Assembly: GCA_937922235.1 (NCBI GenBank)
Contig: CAKZVC010000001.1
Coordinates: 85,411-149,410, forward strand
DNA length: 64,000 nt
DNA from: an uncultured Acidimicrobiales bacterium
GTDB taxonomy: Bacteria > Actinomycetota > Acidimicrobiia > Acidimicrobiales > SHLQ01
Direction: 5' to 3'
Shown here: positions 7,290-15,101 of the stretch, piece by piece
Layout of the letters: each line of letters begins with the position of its first letter
How positions within the stretch are numbered: position 1 is the first letter of the stretch
The notes under the pieces: model-generated
Database searches by the model: none
What the model saw: only the letters and a program-made list of their open reading frames with translations
What the model was told of the DNA's origin: nothing
Made by a program: the position numbers and the translations under genes

Positions 7290-8153
7290 GTGACACCCGA
7301 GCTTGTCGCCCAGGTCAACACGTTGGTGGGCTCCGAGGTTATGTCGTCGCGTTCAGTATCGGGCGGCGACTTCGCTACCGCGTATCTAGTAGAAGTCGCA
7401 GACGGGCGAACGCTGTTTGCCAAGACACACCAGAACCCGCCGGTCGGATTCTTCACAACCGAAGCCACTGGCTTGGCCTGGCTCGCTGAGCCCGGCGCCA
7501 TCAACGTCGCAACCGTAGTCGGCGTGACCGACGACCACCCTGCCTGCCTGATCCTTGACTGGATCGGCGTGGGCGGTGCTCGAAGCCACAACGGCGAATC
7601 GTCATTCGGGCGGGCACTCGCTGCGCTGCACCAGACGGGTGCCCCGAGTTTTGGTCGACAGGACGGTCGGACGACCGGAAGCCAAGCGCTCCCGAACGAC
7701 CCCTGCAACAGTTGGCCTGAATTCTTTGCCGACCGCCGCCTTCGACCCCTGGCCGACATCGCGGCCCGCCAAGGGGCGCTCCCTGCGCCGACGATCGACC
7801 GCCTGCTGCGCGTTGCTGACCGGCTGGGCGACTACGGCGCAGCAGACGAACCAGCTGCCAGGTTGCACGGCGACCTGTGGGCAGGAAACCGAATTGTTGA
7901 TGTCGATGGCCAAAGCTGGCTGATCGACCCAGCCTCACACGGTGGCCATCGAGAATTCGACCTGGCAATGATGCAGCTCTTCGGCGGATTTGGCGATCAG
8001 GCCTACCGTGCCTACAACGAGGTCTACCCACTTGAACCGGGCTGGCAACAACGAGTCCCGCTGCATCAGCTTGCTCCGCTCGCTGTGCATGCAATCAAGT
8101 TCGGCGGTGGCTATGCGTCGGCTGTCGACGCGGCACTCGACCAGCTTCTGTAG
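7290..8153 (+). CDS. Fructosamine/ketosamine-3-kinase family protein
   Basis: 287 aa. The fold is that of the fructosamine kinase family of small protein-kinase-like enzymes: SGGDFATAYLVEVADGRTLF with FAKTH at the ATP site, the catalytic loop RLHGDLWAGNRI and the metal-binding WLIDPASHGGHREFDLAMM. Members phosphorylate fructosamine or ribulosamine adducts on proteins, leading to deglycation. It starts with GTG two bases after the nrtR stop, so the two are probably co-transcribed. A role in repairing ADP-ribose- or ribose-5-phosphate-derived glycation would fit that link, but is inference. Confidence 0.88.
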   Translation: MTPELVAQVNTLVGSEVMSSRSVSGGDFATAYLVEVADGRTLFAKTHQNPPVGFFTTEATGLAWLAEPGAINVATVVGVTDDHPACLILDWIGVGGARSHNGESSFGRALAALHQTGAPSFGRQDGRTTGSQALPNDPCNSWPEFFADRRLRPLADIAARQGALPAPTIDRLLRVADRLGDYGAADEPAARLHGDLWAGNRIVDVDGQSWLIDPASHGGHREFDLAMMQLFGGFGDQAYRAYNEVYPLEPGWQQRVPLHQLAPLAVHAIKFGGGYASAVDAALDQLL

Positions 8154-8211
8154 AGATCTCTTGCAGCTGTTCTTGGGCCCGTGACCTTGTCCGCATACCC
8201 TGGCCAGCGTC

Positions 8212-9450
8212 ATGGCAGCCCTCCGATCCTTCGCCTTGCGGCTCGTCCGCATTCTTGGGCCGGACCCTCGCGCGGCCACACAATCAATCGTCGCTCTCCT
8301 CATTTCCATCATTGCGACGCTCATTGCTGGACTGACCCTTGCATCAGCTGAGGACCGGCTCGCCGACCTTCCCGGGCTGCTTTTGCTAGTGCCCGCAGCC
8401 ATTGCTCAGCGGGGCAACGTGTTCGGTGCGTTGGGAAGTCGCTTGGGCACCGCCATCCACACGGGCGAGTTCGCGGTCACCAAACGAGTCGACACTGTCT
8501 TTGGTCAGAACGTCCTAGCGTCGATGGGGCTTAGCCTGATTGCCGCCACATGGCTTGCCATCGTTGCTTGGGCATTCGCTGGTGTCTTCGGAGTCGCAGA
8601 CGCGATGAGCTTGCTCGACTTCATTGCGGTATCGGTCATGGGCGGTGTCATCGCCTCACTCGTCGTGCTCGCCATCACGATTGCGCTGGCAGCAGGCTCG
8701 ACCCGATACGGATGGGACCTCGACAACGTGACCGCTCCACTTGTGACGGCAACCGGCGACCTGGTCACGCTGCCCGCCCTCATCGTGGGCTCGTTGGTGG
8801 TCGGCACGTCGAATACCAGCGAGATCATCGGGTTGTTTGCTTCTCTCGCAGCGATCATCGCGCTCGGACTGTGCCTTCGAGTTGGCCTTCCCCTTCTCCG
8901 TCGAATCGCACTCGAGTCGCTCCCGGTGCTGGCCCTTGCCTCGACGCTGTCGTTGATTGCCGGCATCGTCGTCGAGAAGCGGCTGTCGGCATTCCTCGAC
9001 GAGCCGGCACTCCTCATCCTTGTGCCGGCCTACTTCGGCATGGCCGGAGCGCTCGGTGGCATTCTGTCGAGCCGGCTGGGGAGCAAAGTCCACCTTGGTC
9101 TGATCGAGTCAACGCTTGTGCCCGGACGTCAGGCGTGGCTCGACATCCGTGCTATCGCGGCCCTCGCCGTGCCGATCTTTGCGCTCGTTGGTCTGTCTGC
9201 GCATCTCGGGTCACTCATTGTCGATACCGGCAGCCCTGGTCTCGCAATGATGGTCGCCATTGCATTCATCGCTGGAATCGGCGCCACCCTTGTCGTGCTC
9301 GCGGTGGCCTACTACGGCACCCTTGCGGCTGTTCGCTTCGGGCTTGACCCCGACACGGCCTCGATTCCGCTCACCAACTCGGTGCTTGACCTTGTTGGAG
9401 CGTTCACCCTCGTGGGAACGATCGTGCTTCTCGGCGTCGGCGCAACATGA
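8212..9450 (+). CDS. MgtE/SLC41-like divalent cation transporter, internally duplicated membrane domain
   Basis: 412 aa, almost entirely hydrophobic with about ten predicted membrane segments. Two homologous halves each carry MgtE signature stretches: LLLLVPAAIAQRGNVFGALG with DNVTAPLVTATGDLVTLPAL, and LILVPAYFGMAGALGGILSS with DPDTASIPLTNSVLDLVGAF. The cytosolic N and CBS domains of classical MgtE are absent, as in SLC41-type transporters. It probably moves Mg2+ or a related divalent cation. The next gene encodes a soluble PhoU/TrkA_C protein that could replace the missing gating domains. Confidence 0.88.
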   Translation: MAALRSFALRLVRILGPDPRAATQSIVALLISIIATLIAGLTLASAEDRLADLPGLLLLVPAAIAQRGNVFGALGSRLGTAIHTGEFAVTKRVDTVFGQNVLASMGLSLIAATWLAIVAWAFAGVFGVADAMSLLDFIAVSVMGGVIASLVVLAITIALAAGSTRYGWDLDNVTAPLVTATGDLVTLPALIVGSLVVGTSNTSEIIGLFASLAAIIALGLCLRVGLPLLRRIALESLPVLALASTLSLIAGIVVEKRLSAFLDEPALLILVPAYFGMAGALGGILSSRLGSKVHLGLIESTLVPGRQAWLDIRAIAALAVPIFALVGLSAHLGSLIVDTGSPGLAMMVAIAFIAGIGATLVVLAVAYYGTLAAVRFGLDPDTASIPLTNSVLDLVGAFTLVGTIVLLGVGAT

Positions 9451-9498
9451 CCTCTTCCCCTCACACACGCATTTCCCTACCATGACGGTTACTAGCTA

Positions 9499-10716
9499 AT
9501 GGATGACAAACCCCGAAATCTCCGAACCCTGATCGCCGAGGCTAAAGACACCTCTGAGCTCATGGTCGACCTCGCCTACGCAGCCGTGTACTTCGGTGAT
9601 CCGGATATGGCCGAGGAGGTCCGCGACCTCGAGTCAACCATGACCGAGCTCGTCGACGACATGCGTTCCCTTGCGGTATTGGCGGTTCGTCATCCTCGTG
9701 AAGCGCCTGGCATGAGTCGGGTGCTTCAGGTCGTGTCCGCAATCGAACGAATCGGTAATGACGCGGTCAACATTGCCCGCACCGTCTCCAACAAGCTCGG
9801 CATCCCGACGCACCTCATCGAAGAGCTCAGCGATGCAGAGGAAGTCTCACATCGCGTCGTCGTTGCTGAGGAAAGTACTATGGCGCATCGTGCGCTCCAT
9901 GAGCTCGAAATGCCGGTTCACACCGGCCTTCGGGTGCTGGCGGTTCGCGACGGCGATGGCTGGTCGACGACGGTCACCGGCGACACGATCCTCGTTCCTG
10001 GAGATGTGTTGTTTGTCGAAGGCCCTCCAGCGGGTATCGATACGCTGCGCACCTGGGCGGGAGCTCCGCCTCGGCCCGAGATCGTCGAAACCGAACCGGT
10101 CGAAGAACTCGATCGGGCCATCGATCTGCTTGTCGAGATGAAGAACGTTTCGGAAGCTGCCGTCGGGCTGGCCTACTCGGCTTTGGTGCTGAACGACCGC
10201 GGTCTCGCTGCTGAAGTGCGCCACCTTGAAACACGGCTCGATGAGATGCACGACCAGCTCGAAACGTGGGTGCTTCGGGCGGCCAAGGGTAGGACCACCG
10301 ACCCGGCTCCGCTTCGAGGGTTGTTGCACCTCGCAGCCGCATCAGAGGACATTGGCGACCAAGCATCCGCCATGGTCATGTTCGTCGAGCATGGTCAGGA
10401 AGTGCACCCTGTACTCAACGTGGCGCTCGCGGACGCAGACGAAGTTGTCCTGCGGGTGCCAGTCGCCGCAGGCTGTCGAGCCGAAGGCGCTTCGCTTGCC
10501 GAGCTCAAACTGGATGTGGCTCCGGGGTACACCGTGCTTGCCGTGAAGAAGGGTGCGATCTACCGGCACCGTCCCCGCGGATCCGACCGATTTGAGGCGG
10601 GCGACGAGGTCATTGCTAGTGGTCCAGACGAAGGTCGCGAGCCGTTCGCTGAGGTGTTCGGATGGAAGCTCGTTGCCGACGAAGAGGCTGGCGATCACGA
10701 ACTGGCCGCACTGTGA
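9499..10716 (+). CDS. PhoU-TrkA_C duplicated regulatory protein for a cation transporter
   Basis: 405 aa, soluble, with a clear internal duplication. Residues ~10-110 and ~205-310 are PhoU-like helical repeats (DTSELMVDLAYAAVYFGDPD and NVSEAAVGLAYSALVLNDRG). Each is followed by a TrkA_C/RCK_C-like domain (HTGLRVLAVRDGDGWSTTVT ... GDVLFVEGPP and GYTVLAVKKGAIYRHRPRGS ... GDEVIASGPD). TrkA_C domains bind small ligands that gate K+ or other cation carriers. It lies 48 bp downstream of the MgtE-like transporter and likely forms its cytosolic regulatory subunit. Confidence 0.85.
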   Translation: MDDKPRNLRTLIAEAKDTSELMVDLAYAAVYFGDPDMAEEVRDLESTMTELVDDMRSLAVLAVRHPREAPGMSRVLQVVSAIERIGNDAVNIARTVSNKLGIPTHLIEELSDAEEVSHRVVVAEESTMAHRALHELEMPVHTGLRVLAVRDGDGWSTTVTGDTILVPGDVLFVEGPPAGIDTLRTWAGAPPRPEIVETEPVEELDRAIDLLVEMKNVSEAAVGLAYSALVLNDRGLAAEVRHLETRLDEMHDQLETWVLRAAKGRTTDPAPLRGLLHLAAASEDIGDQASAMVMFVEHGQEVHPVLNVALADADEVVLRVPVAAGCRAEGASLAELKLDVAPGYTVLAVKKGAIYRHRPRGSDRFEAGDEVIASGPDEGREPFAEVFGWKLVADEEAGDHELAAL

Positions 10717-10754
10717 GCGACTCAAGTCGCTTTCCAGCGCGTCGATAGCCAACT

Positions 10755-11489
10755 ATGGGCGGTCGACTCTTCGCACTCGGGATTTTGGCGTTTGCCTTTG
10801 TCGTGACGGGAGGTTTTGGTGGAAATTACCTACCAATTCTCTTCTTCATCGGCGTAATCGCGATCTCCAACAAGTCCTCGAGCAGCCGTCATGATGGCGC
10901 GTGGGCCGAAACGTGGCAACGCGCTGCCGACGAGCTGGATTTCAAAACCCACATTCGTCCGAAAAAGCGAACCAACTCCTCAATGCGTGGAGAAATCGAC
11001 GGGCACCAGGTTCGAGTTGTTGGCTATCAGGGTGGCGTTCCCGAGATAGAGGTTCGCTTTAGGTCGGGGTTCCGGAGCCTGGACATCGAACCCCGAAAGA
11101 AAGGGTCTCGGGCAAGCGGCCGCGAGCTCCAGACCGGTGATCCGATCTTCGATCAACGGTTCTACCTCGCCGATCGCACTCACGAGAATGACGACATCCT
11201 TCAGTGGCTCACTGCTGAGCGCCGTGAGATTCTCGGAATCCTCGATGATGCGCTTGTGATAGACGAGATCGACTCAAACGAGCTCGAGGTAGAGCTTCCG
11301 CGTGCCGAGTTCACGTCGAGCGAGCTGGTCCAGGCAGTCGAGCTCTGCGTCATGGTGGCGAAGATCCTCGACGAGTCTCATCAAGGGATCCAAGACGCGA
11401 CACGCCGGGCCATCGATGCGTCGCCCCAAGACGTCATCCTCGATGGGACGCGAGAGACCGGCGATATCCAGGATCAGATTCGCGAGTAG
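10755..11489 (+). CDS. Hypothetical protein with two N-terminal membrane segments
   Basis: 244 aa. Residues ~5-40 form one or two hydrophobic segments (LFALGILAFAFVVTGGF, PILFFIGVIAISNK); the remaining ~200 residues are soluble, presumably cytoplasmic, with an acidic helical C-terminus. No recognised domain. It follows the PhoU/TrkA_C gene by 38 bp on the same strand and could be the third gene of that operon. Function unknown. Confidence 0.65.
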   Translation: MGGRLFALGILAFAFVVTGGFGGNYLPILFFIGVIAISNKSSSSRHDGAWAETWQRAADELDFKTHIRPKKRTNSSMRGEIDGHQVRVVGYQGGVPEIEVRFRSGFRSLDIEPRKKGSRASGRELQTGDPIFDQRFYLADRTHENDDILQWLTAERREILGILDDALVIDEIDSNELEVELPRAEFTSSELVQAVELCVMVAKILDESHQGIQDATRRAIDASPQDVILDGTRETGDIQDQIRE

Positions 11490-11492
11490 CGA

Positions 11493-11798
11493 CTACCGCC
11501 GAGCGTTCGGTCGCCGAAGTCGGACAACGTCCTCGGCATCGGCATACAGCGCCCCCGGATCGGTGTTGCGTCGATGCCAATGCCTCGTGGTCACGACGAC
11601 AACGTTCAAGGCCAAGATCACCAATGCAGCGATAAGCCCCGTGATCATGAGCTGCTGATCCCATTGGACGATTCCAACAATGCCCACGACTCCAGCAATG
11701 GCAACGCCGAGAATCATGCCTGGTCGAAGCGTCTGAGACGCGGCCGCAAGCCGTTGCAATGCCGTCGGTGAGGCCGAGCCCACTTCTCGAGAGGTCAT
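11493..11798 (-). CDS. Small two-helix membrane protein
   Basis: 101 aa. Two hydrophobic segments (GMILGVAIAGVVGIVGIV and LMITGLIAALVILALNVVVV) are joined by a short polar loop, and the arginine-rich C-terminal tail is probably cytoplasmic. Divergent from mca and convergent with the preceding gene, whose stop is only 3 nt away. No family recognised. Confidence 0.6.
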   Translation of the reverse strand: MTSREVGSASPTALQRLAAASQTLRPGMILGVAIAGVVGIVGIVQWDQQLMITGLIAALVILALNVVVVTTRHWHRRNTDPGALYADAEDVVRLRRPNARR

Positions 11799-11830
11799 CG
11801 GTTGTCAACGTACCCGATATCGTGCCCCGA

Positions 11831-12700
11831 ATGGAACCCGAACTGCGGTTGATGACCGTTCACGCTCACCCCGACGACGAGGCGTCCAAGGGCGCCGGAA
11901 CCGTGGCGAAATACAGTGCCGAAGGTGTCCGGTGTGTTCTGGTGTGCTGCACCGACGGCGGTGCCGGCGACATCTTGAACAAAGCCCTCGACACCCCAGA
12001 GAACAACGACAACCTCGTTGCTGTACGCCGGGCCGAGCTCGACAAATCCGCCGAGGTCATTGGCTATCACCGAGTCGCGATGCTCGGCTACCTCGACTCA
12101 GGCATGCCCGACATGCCAGAGAACGCTCATCCCGACAACTTCGCCAACGCTCCGCTCGATGAAGCCGTCGAGCGTCTGGTCCGTCTCATTCGTGAGGAGC
12201 GGCCGCAGGTCATTGTGACCTACAGCGATCATCAGACCGGCTACCTTCACCCGGATCACCTCCGAGTGAACGACATCAGCATTCCGGCATTCCACGCTGC
12301 GGGAGACCCGGAGGCGTTCCCCGATGCAGGCGAACCATGGGCGCCGTCGAAGATGTACTACACCGCCTGGTCGAAGGAACGCCTCGTGCTCACCCACGAG
12401 AAGTGCATGGAAGTCAACGGCGAGAGCCCCTTCAACGAGGAGTGGCTTGCTCGCGACTCAGAGGACCACTTGATTACCGCGAAGGTCGATGCTGGCGACT
12501 ATTGGGATCAGCGATGCGATGCGCTGCTCGCCCACGCAACCCAGGTCGACCCGAACGAGCCGTTTTGGTTTCCGCTTCCACGACCGATCGCAGCAGCCGT
12601 GTATCCCTACGATGACTACGAGCTTGCGATCTCCACGATTGAGGTCGACGAGATGGAAGATGACCTGTTCGCAGGGCTTCGTGGCGAGGTGGCACCGTAA
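11831..12700 (+). CDS. mca: Mycothiol S-conjugate amidase
   Basis: 289 aa. The zinc-binding motif HAHPDDEASKGAGTVAKYS near the N-terminus and the later histidines in YLHPDHLRVNDI are diagnostic of the MshB/Mca (PIG-L/LmbE) family. CCTDGGAGDILN and the length favour Mca over the deacetylase MshB. Mca cleaves mycothiol conjugates of toxins to a mercapturic acid and GlcN-Ins in the cytoplasm. The ATG at 11831 aligns with the usual N-terminus (MEPELRLMTVHAHPDD). The stop overlaps the start of the SCP2-like gene (TAATG). It indicates a mycothiol-producing actinobacterium. Confidence 0.92.
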   Translation: MEPELRLMTVHAHPDDEASKGAGTVAKYSAEGVRCVLVCCTDGGAGDILNKALDTPENNDNLVAVRRAELDKSAEVIGYHRVAMLGYLDSGMPDMPENAHPDNFANAPLDEAVERLVRLIREERPQVIVTYSDHQTGYLHPDHLRVNDISIPAFHAAGDPEAFPDAGEPWAPSKMYYTAWSKERLVLTHEKCMEVNGESPFNEEWLARDSEDHLITAKVDAGDYWDQRCDALLAHATQVDPNEPFWFPLPRPIAAAVYPYDDYELAISTIEVDEMEDDLFAGLRGEVAP

Positions 12701-13074
12701 TGGCTCGCTATGACCAAGCTTGGTGTGACCAGTTGGCGAGCGCGGTTGGGAACGGCGCAGGCGAGCACGCAGAGATGCGACTGCTCTACGTCGTCACCGA
12801 CACCGACGATGGCAAGAAGGCGTTCAACCTCGAGCTCGACAAGGGCGGAATCGTTGCAGCTACCGAAGGTCGCATGCCGAGGGGTCAGAAGGCCGACGTA
12901 ACCGTCACGGTCAAGGAAGCCGTCATCGACCAGCTGTGGTCTGGCGAGCGCTCACGGGACGAGGCCTTCATGCGCGGAGACCTCAAGATCGAAGGCGCGT
13001 ATGAGCGGTGGCTCGATGAGCTTGTGCCGCTCTTCAGCAACGATGTCTGGACCGCTGCCTGGTCGGCGAGCTAG
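12700..13074 (+). CDS. SCP2-like sterol/lipid-binding domain protein
   Basis: 124 aa. The single domain matches the SCP-2 fold: FNLELDKGGIVAATEG, then VTVTVKEAVIDQLWSGERSR and AFMRGDLKIEGAYERWLDEL. These small proteins bind hydrophobic ligands, and SCP2-like modules also occur in mycothiol-dependent enzymes. It is translationally coupled to mca by a 1-nt overlap, so a link to mycothiol-based detoxification is plausible. Convergent overlap of 4 nt with the nuclease gene. Confidence 0.75.
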   Translation: MARYDQAWCDQLASAVGNGAGEHAEMRLLYVVTDTDDGKKAFNLELDKGGIVAATEGRMPRGQKADVTVTVKEAVIDQLWSGERSRDEAFMRGDLKIEGAYERWLDELVPLFSNDVWTAAWSAS

Positions 13075-13643
13075 TCGGCGCGAACCGGGGGAGGGTCGAT
13101 CGCAACGTCGGCCCCTCCGCAGGCCGTCCATAGCCCAGCCCCCTCGGTCTTTGCCTGACGGAGGCTCGTGCGAAAGAGCTCAACATACCCATCGTTCGGT
13201 TGGTATATCGATAGGTCGGCCATGCCGGAACGTAGAAGTTCGGCATTGACGAAGCGATCGTCGTCTGACCGGAACACGTACGCCAGAAGTCGTCCGTATC
13301 GATCACGCGCGTCGATGTCACGCTCGAGCCTGACCTCCGTTCCTGGCGGAACAAGCGCGGCAACAAACGCAGACGCCTCCGCCCCAAAGCACTGCTCAGG
13401 TCGAGACGGGTCGACGGTCTCGGGAGTGTCGACGCCGAGAAGGCGAACCGTCTCAACCCGTCCGTCCGGAAACGCGACCCCAATCGTGTCGCCGTCCACA
13501 ACATGGTCGACTATTGGCCAACCCTTGAGTGCCTGGTGCGTGGTGTTGGATCGAGCGGTGCACGCGCCCAACAGCATGAATCCGAAACAGAGGCAGATGA
13601 CAACAACCTGCCGTTGAGAAGGGACTCGCTTCGGTGTGCTCAT
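13071..13643 (-). CDS. Secreted thermonuclease (SNase-like) lipoprotein
   Basis: 190 aa. The N-terminus has a hydrophobic stretch followed by a lipobox-like LLGAC (about residues 24-28), so it is probably exported and lipid-anchored. The staphylococcal nuclease fold follows: HVVDGDTIGVAFPDGR, the catalytic VRLLGVDTPETVDP (Arg and Glu), and DARDRYGRLLAYVF with the second arginine. Such enzymes cleave extracellular DNA and RNA with Ca2+. Convergent with the SCP2-like gene. Confidence 0.88.
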   Translation of the reverse strand: MSTPKRVPSQRQVVVICLCFGFMLLGACTARSNTTHQALKGWPIVDHVVDGDTIGVAFPDGRVETVRLLGVDTPETVDPSRPEQCFGAEASAFVAALVPPGTEVRLERDIDARDRYGRLLAYVFRSDDDRFVNAELLRSGMADLSIYQPNDGYVELFRTSLRQAKTEGAGLWTACGGADVAIDPPPVRAD

Positions 13644-13734
13644 ACTGCCTCCGCGTCAGAACGCGCTCAAGAAGTTGAGGACCGCTCAGCGAATGCCGCG
13701 GTCGAGAAGGCAAAGAGCCTGTCGTGAGGGTAGC

Positions 13735-13935
13735 TCAGGCAGCCAAGTCGAGATGCGCCGGGCGAGAGGCCTTAAGCGCAGCACGAGCACGAGCCAGGCC
13801 AATGCGGCCGATCTCTCGAGTCTCGTCGTCGAGCTTCCAGTGGCTTGGTGAGGTTCCCGAGTCGAGGACGAGTGTGAGCTGTGGCTGGACGGCCTTCGAT
13901 GCAGTTGTTGTGGTGGAGGTGGTGTTCGTTGTCAT
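13735..13935 (-). CDS. Small hypothetical protein
   Basis: 66 aa from the ATG at 13935; an in-frame ATG at 13965 is possible. After a Thr-rich N-terminus it has a helical C-terminus (HWKLDDETREIGRIGLARAR). No family recognised. It stands alone between the nuclease and an unassigned stretch. Moderately convincing because the C-terminal half is non-repetitive and charged. Confidence 0.5.
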   Translation of the reverse strand: MTTNTTSTTTTASKAVQPQLTLVLDSGTSPSHWKLDDETREIGRIGLARARAALKASRPAHLDLAA

Positions 13936-14199
13936 GTCTACAAGTATGAACATGGGGTGTGACACGATGATTCCCGTTGCCGAGTTCCTCTTGGAAAATC
14001 AGGAGATTTCGACCTTCTCGTCCGTGGTTGGCTGCCTCAGCCTGGTTCCACGATCTATCGATTTTCGTATTGATTCCGTGCCTTCTGGTGTCGATGGATA
14101 CATGGGTCGAAAGACCTAGATAGGCATTGCTCTTCGGAGCGTGCACCTTCCCGCAACAAGAAAGAACTACACCCACCAACAAAAAGTAAGGCGGTCATC

Positions 14200-14487
14200 A
14201 TGTCAGCCGAGAGAAACACACGACTGAACGAAGTGGTACTCGAGGGTCTCCTCGACTATCTAACTCCCACCGACGCGGAAGTTGCCGAATGGCACTTCGT
14301 CAACGTCACGATGCAGGTCGATCGGCAACGCCCGCTCGTCCAGCTGCTGTTTTGGTTGGTCGAGGATCCTCGACACACCCCACCTGCCGTCCCTGCAGCA
14401 GACGCATGCATCGACCTCCGAACGGTCCCACCGGAACCGAAGGCCCCATCACACGCCGCTCCGCTGCTCTTTCCAACAGCGGCGTAA
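14200..14487 (+). CDS. Hypothetical protein
   Basis: 95 aa, no recognised domain. The N-terminal half looks like ordinary coding sequence (RLNEVVLEGLLDYLTPTDAE); the C-terminal 35 residues are proline-rich. Only a weak GTAAGG precedes the start. It lies just upstream of the YqeY-like gene on the same strand. Confidence 0.4.
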   Translation: MSAERNTRLNEVVLEGLLDYLTPTDAEVAEWHFVNVTMQVDRQRPLVQLLFWLVEDPRHTPPAVPAADACIDLRTVPPEPKAPSHAAPLLFPTAA

Positions 14488-14523
14488 CCCTCAACGGCCA
14501 TCCCGTGTGGCACGATGAGTCAC

Positions 14524-14973
14524 ATGGGATTAGCTGAAACCATTCGAGAAGACCTCGTCACGGCTATGAAAGCTGGCGACGATGTAACGAAGACGACGCT
14601 GCGCGCCGTCCTAACGTCGATCAAGACCGCCGAGACTGCCGAGAGCGGCGGGACCGAGCTGTCTGACGACGCGGTCATGAAGCTGATCGCAACCGAGGTC
14701 AAACAACGCACCGAAGCGGCTGAAATCTTTGCCGAGGCCGGTGAGTCTGAGCGCGAGGCCGTCGAAGTGGCCGAACGTGCAGTGCTGCAGGCCTACTTGC
14801 CTGAGCCGCTTACGGCCGATGAGCTCGATGCCATCGTTACCCAAGTCATTTCCGATGGTGGGTACACGACAAAGAAGGACATGGGAGCAGCGATCAAAGC
14901 GGTCATGGCCAAGGCCGGAGGCCGAGCAGACGGCAAGACCGTGTCTGGCGCTGTGGGCAAGGCACTGAGCTGA
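14524..14973 (+). CDS. GatB/YqeY domain protein
   Basis: 149 aa. The whole protein matches the YqeY family: IREDLVTAMKAGDDVTKTTL, then RAVLTSIKTAE, a helical middle (EREAVEVAERAVLQAYLPEP) and the C-terminal GatB-like tail DMGAAIKAVMAKAGGRADGK. The tail resembles the tRNA-binding domain of GatB, and some members are thought to influence tRNA-dependent amidation or charging. An ATG nine bases upstream is an alternative start. Stand-alone gene. Confidence 0.9.
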   Translation: MGLAETIREDLVTAMKAGDDVTKTTLRAVLTSIKTAETAESGGTELSDDAVMKLIATEVKQRTEAAEIFAEAGESEREAVEVAERAVLQAYLPEPLTADELDAIVTQVISDGGYTTKKDMGAAIKAVMAKAGGRADGKTVSGAVGKALS

Positions 14974-15101
14974 CGCCACGCCTGCGGCTGCGAGCTAACT
15001 CGATATAGCTCGGCCGCTTCGTGAACGTGTGTTTCGTCACAGTCACCGGGTCGCGCTCGAAAACTCATTAGCGTGGGAAACGGTTGGAGAAGGAGAGTTC
15101 C

